DNA of 22,510 bases, from IMG/VR virus record IMGVR_UViG_3300030090_002673, positions 21,116-43,625 of that record; one strand, given 5' to 3'. The position numbers and the translations under genes were made by a program. The notes beneath the pieces are model-generated. The model had not been told where the DNA came from. It saw only the letters and a program-made list of their open reading frames with translations, and did no database searches. The DNA is from a virus. Of this stretch, positions 21,701 through 22,510 are shown one piece after another; position 1 is the stretch's first letter, and each line of letters starts with the position of its first letter.

Positions 21701-22510
21701 TGCCAGTAGCGTTTGCATGCTCATTTATTATATGAACTAAATTTCTTGTTCCACCATTATTCTGATTAGAGTTTATATATATTATTCCACCAGTAGTTCT
21801 GCTTGTGCCTACATCATTTATATTAATTCCATACCCAGTTGTCTGTTCGGAAACATCCATATAGATGCCTTGACCATCTTGTGCTTCTGAGTCTATTGTT
21901 AAAGCTGTTCCATCAGTAGCATTTGCATCAATCGTTACTGTACCAGTAAAAGTAGAAGCACCTGAATCAAGCAAGGACATAACCTCAGTAGAGTCTCCTG
22001 TAAATATTAATGCTTGAGTATTGTAATTAGCATGAATTGACCAAATATTATCTGTACCAGAAGTATTAGTTATAGTTATCTTGCTTGAGGTGTTATCATT
22101 TCCTTTAATGTCTAAAGCTGTTGCTGGAGAGTCATTCCCAATACCGAGCTTGTTTGCCTTTATATAAACAGTATTTGAATTAGCTCCATCTGTTAATACA
22201 AGAGAATCTGCACTTGCATCATTAAATATACTTGCTTTGTCTGTACCAGCTTCTTTAAATCTTATAAACCCATCTCTATCAGCCGCAGTATCAATATCAA
22301 TATATGCAGAAGCATTCGCACCATCTGATTCTACAGTTAAGAAAGTATTGTTACTTGCATGATTCTGGTATATATGTAATGCACTTCCTTGATTTGTAGG
22401 AGAGCTAGTGCCGACACCTAATGCTCCTCCGATGTTAGCCGTAATTACTCCTCCACTTGTAGAATGAAGAGTCAAAGCATCATTACCTAAAGGTGCTAAT
22501 ATTAAATTTC
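18309..22510 (-). CDS. Giant repeat-built tail fibre, partial at right edge
   Basis: The frame is open from the right edge (NLILAPLGNDALTLHS...), so the true start lies outside; at least 1399 residues are visible. In order from the visible N-terminus: several copies of a GIGTxSPxxxLxI strand motif typical of phage fibres; two roughly 77-residue tandem units (about 21440-21800); about 32 copies of a YadA-head-like NxAIG repeat (about 18805-20520); and a C-terminal beta-sandwich of about 135 residues (FTAPVTGRYQFNVQ, SYFSGYLVC) like C1q/TNF-type domains. This suits a trimeric receptor-binding fibre with a globular tip. Last domain likely contacts the host surface. Confidence 0.85.
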   Translation of the reverse strand, partial: NLILAPLGNDALTLHSTSGGVITANIGGALGVGTSSPTNQGSALHIYQNHASNNTFLTVESDGANASAYIDIDTAADRDGFIRFKEAGTDKASIFNDASADSLVLTDGANSNTVYIKANKLGIGNDSPATALDIKGNDNTSSKITITNTSGTDNIWSIHANYNTQALIFTGDSTEVMSLLDSGASTFTGTVTIDANATDGTALTIDSEAQDGQGIYMDVSEQTTGYGININDVGTSRTTGGIIYINSNQNNGGTRNLVHIINEHANATGTTALFVKQDAAQQAVKIDQNGNGDGLLIATDATTRHGLYVDGSSFTTGNGAYIYSNASNTSTRNIMLVINDHASATGATGIKVQQDSSSYAMHISNPTNTTNFGNGLIIATQDENTTSYPLFIKTNSSDADESAGNVRFVVRADGKTGIGTASPSAKLQIEESTNGADIQFNMRALNDGGVGRTTAIKFDPDARKMHFGEDFTNLVLDTSNIRAGIGTDSPESLLHIESTQNATMRIHNTTAGYAPQLLFEGNVGTNADHLLGKIDATWDGASNVVSSVRFESGTDTSNKDDGVISFWTSSASSSVAERMRIDSSGNVGIGASTIDAKLVVAQASADTSLKVSREDQANIQLIASGRGSVRSSASLALQTGGANIRMLLDDNSRISLSNNDSGASNTVFGKLAGNALASGGNYNLLIGEDAGNDLTTSDHNVAIGFQALSKATANLDGNTALGNYAMGSVVSNDVNNCTALGYASMSVGVLETTASGTVAVGFSALNNLTSGAGNTAIGYTALNSCTSGGSNIAIGDTALEDLVTGGANVAIGRNAGKEMGAAENGNILIGMAAGQSLDEGTNGTIDSNIAIGKDSFLGGDLNTASTAIVGNIAIGTDALNSTGTNAQTGTIAIGYNSLTALTSGVENIAIGYQAGLALTTSRSNTILGYSAMHRASTASDYNTAIGCQSMFGNFTTADVNYCVAVGAATLQGVLTSAASGATAIGFASLANNTSGAGNTAVGYQTGGNITSGSYSTFIGHNAGLVHTTGGYNTVIGYGAMDDTNAGNNSLGSTENIFIGVDSGGGTWADAASNNNVAIGNYAMDSALNGATDNVAVGKNALGSITEGDYNVSVGTSSLDALTTGSQNTGIGESALGTVVDGHSNTAVGAYAMSGGDAHLYNTAIGCQSLSDATGSSNTALGFQSGNTATSTDITSGNQNTLIGAFAVASSATAENQTALGYEATGQGNNSVTLGNSSVTAVYMAQDSGATVYADKYMSTTMPAFLVHPASSQDAFAENSAVTVVMGTERFDQGTNFASNTFTAPVTGRYQFNVQIQIKDAEIAYTYYQLILATSNVNYVSTIDPRSFDQDVTLLALGLSILADMDASDTAYVQILAGGTAGGASHDLLEQSYFSGYLVC
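18805..20520 (-). repeat. About 32 NxAIG beta-roll repeats in the tail fibre
   Basis: Repeats of the form N-(T/I/V)-A-(I/V/L)-G followed by variable turns, counted by eye from NTVFGK to SVTLGN, mostly 14-28 residues apart. They resemble the left-handed parallel beta-roll of YadA-like adhesin heads. Spacing is irregular in places (longer insertions such as NGTIDSN), so the array is diverged. Confidence 0.75.
21440..21800 (-). repeat. Two tandem 77-residue units in the tail fibre
   Basis: Unit one holds IIYINSNQNNGGTRNLVHII and NEHANATGTTALFVKQD; unit two holds AYIYSNASNTSTRNIMLVIN and DHASATGATGIKVQQD. They are about 231 bases apart and clearly related, so this part grew by duplication. Boundaries are approximate. 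Confidence 0.7.

Noticed and set aside
1-22510. CRISPR array, tRNA genes, insertion sequences, integrase or attachment site
   Set aside because: No spaced direct repeats of the right form, no cloverleaf seen in the few gaps, and no transposase or integrase motifs. A dedicated tRNA search would settle the tRNA point.

Overview
The window is part of a tailed double-stranded DNA phage genome, most likely a siphovirus with a long flexible tail. The evidence is a TP901-type tape measure protein preceded by a tail-tube candidate and a tail-chaperone pair, plus a GH108 endolysin, a Rad52-type annealing protein and tightly packed genes with strong AGGAGG-type ribosome sites. The sequence is AT-rich. 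The GH108 endolysin suggests a Gram-negative host; nothing identifies the host further. Terminase, portal and capsid genes are not here and should lie beyond the right edge. Both the first and last genes run off the window.

Layout. (1) 1-4380, minus strand, read right to left: an early operon with a small membrane protein, a ribbon-helix-helix protein, a winged-helix protein, a Gam/Gp157-like protein, a Rad52/Rad22-like annealing protein, a replication-type HTH protein, a 67-residue unknown, a RuvC-like resolvase, a 58-residue zinc-ribbon protein and a partial TET-associated-type glycosyltransferase that points to modified phage DNA. (2) 4381-4511: divergent promoter region. (3) 4512-5833, plus strand: a short operon of small genes, including a possible histone-fold plus zinc-finger protein and a DUF7694-like protein. 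It meets the late genes tail to tail near 5820-5833. (4) 5819-22510, minus strand, read right to left: a giant repeat-built tail fibre (cut by the right edge), small fibre-adjacent genes, a RuvC-like paralogue lacking its first catalytic Asp, a GH108 lysozyme with small membrane proteins, a head-tail connector candidate, a tail-completion candidate, a tail-tube candidate, the gpG/gpGT-like chaperone pair, the tape measure, and two distal tail proteins.

Most notable points. The gpT-like reading frame has no usable start codon for about 140 codons and lies in the -1 frame of gpG, so it is probably reached by frameshifting at a five-G run just before the gpG stop. The same ten bases (GGGGGAGTAG, in the same codon phase) end a second gene at 17272, which is also followed by an ORF without an ATG. 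A catalytically altered RuvC paralogue sits beside the endolysin. The palindrome GTTTAAAC occurs seven times where about 0.75 would be expected. Two genes at the edges (1-1093 and 18309-22510) are larger than a search for complete ORFs would show.
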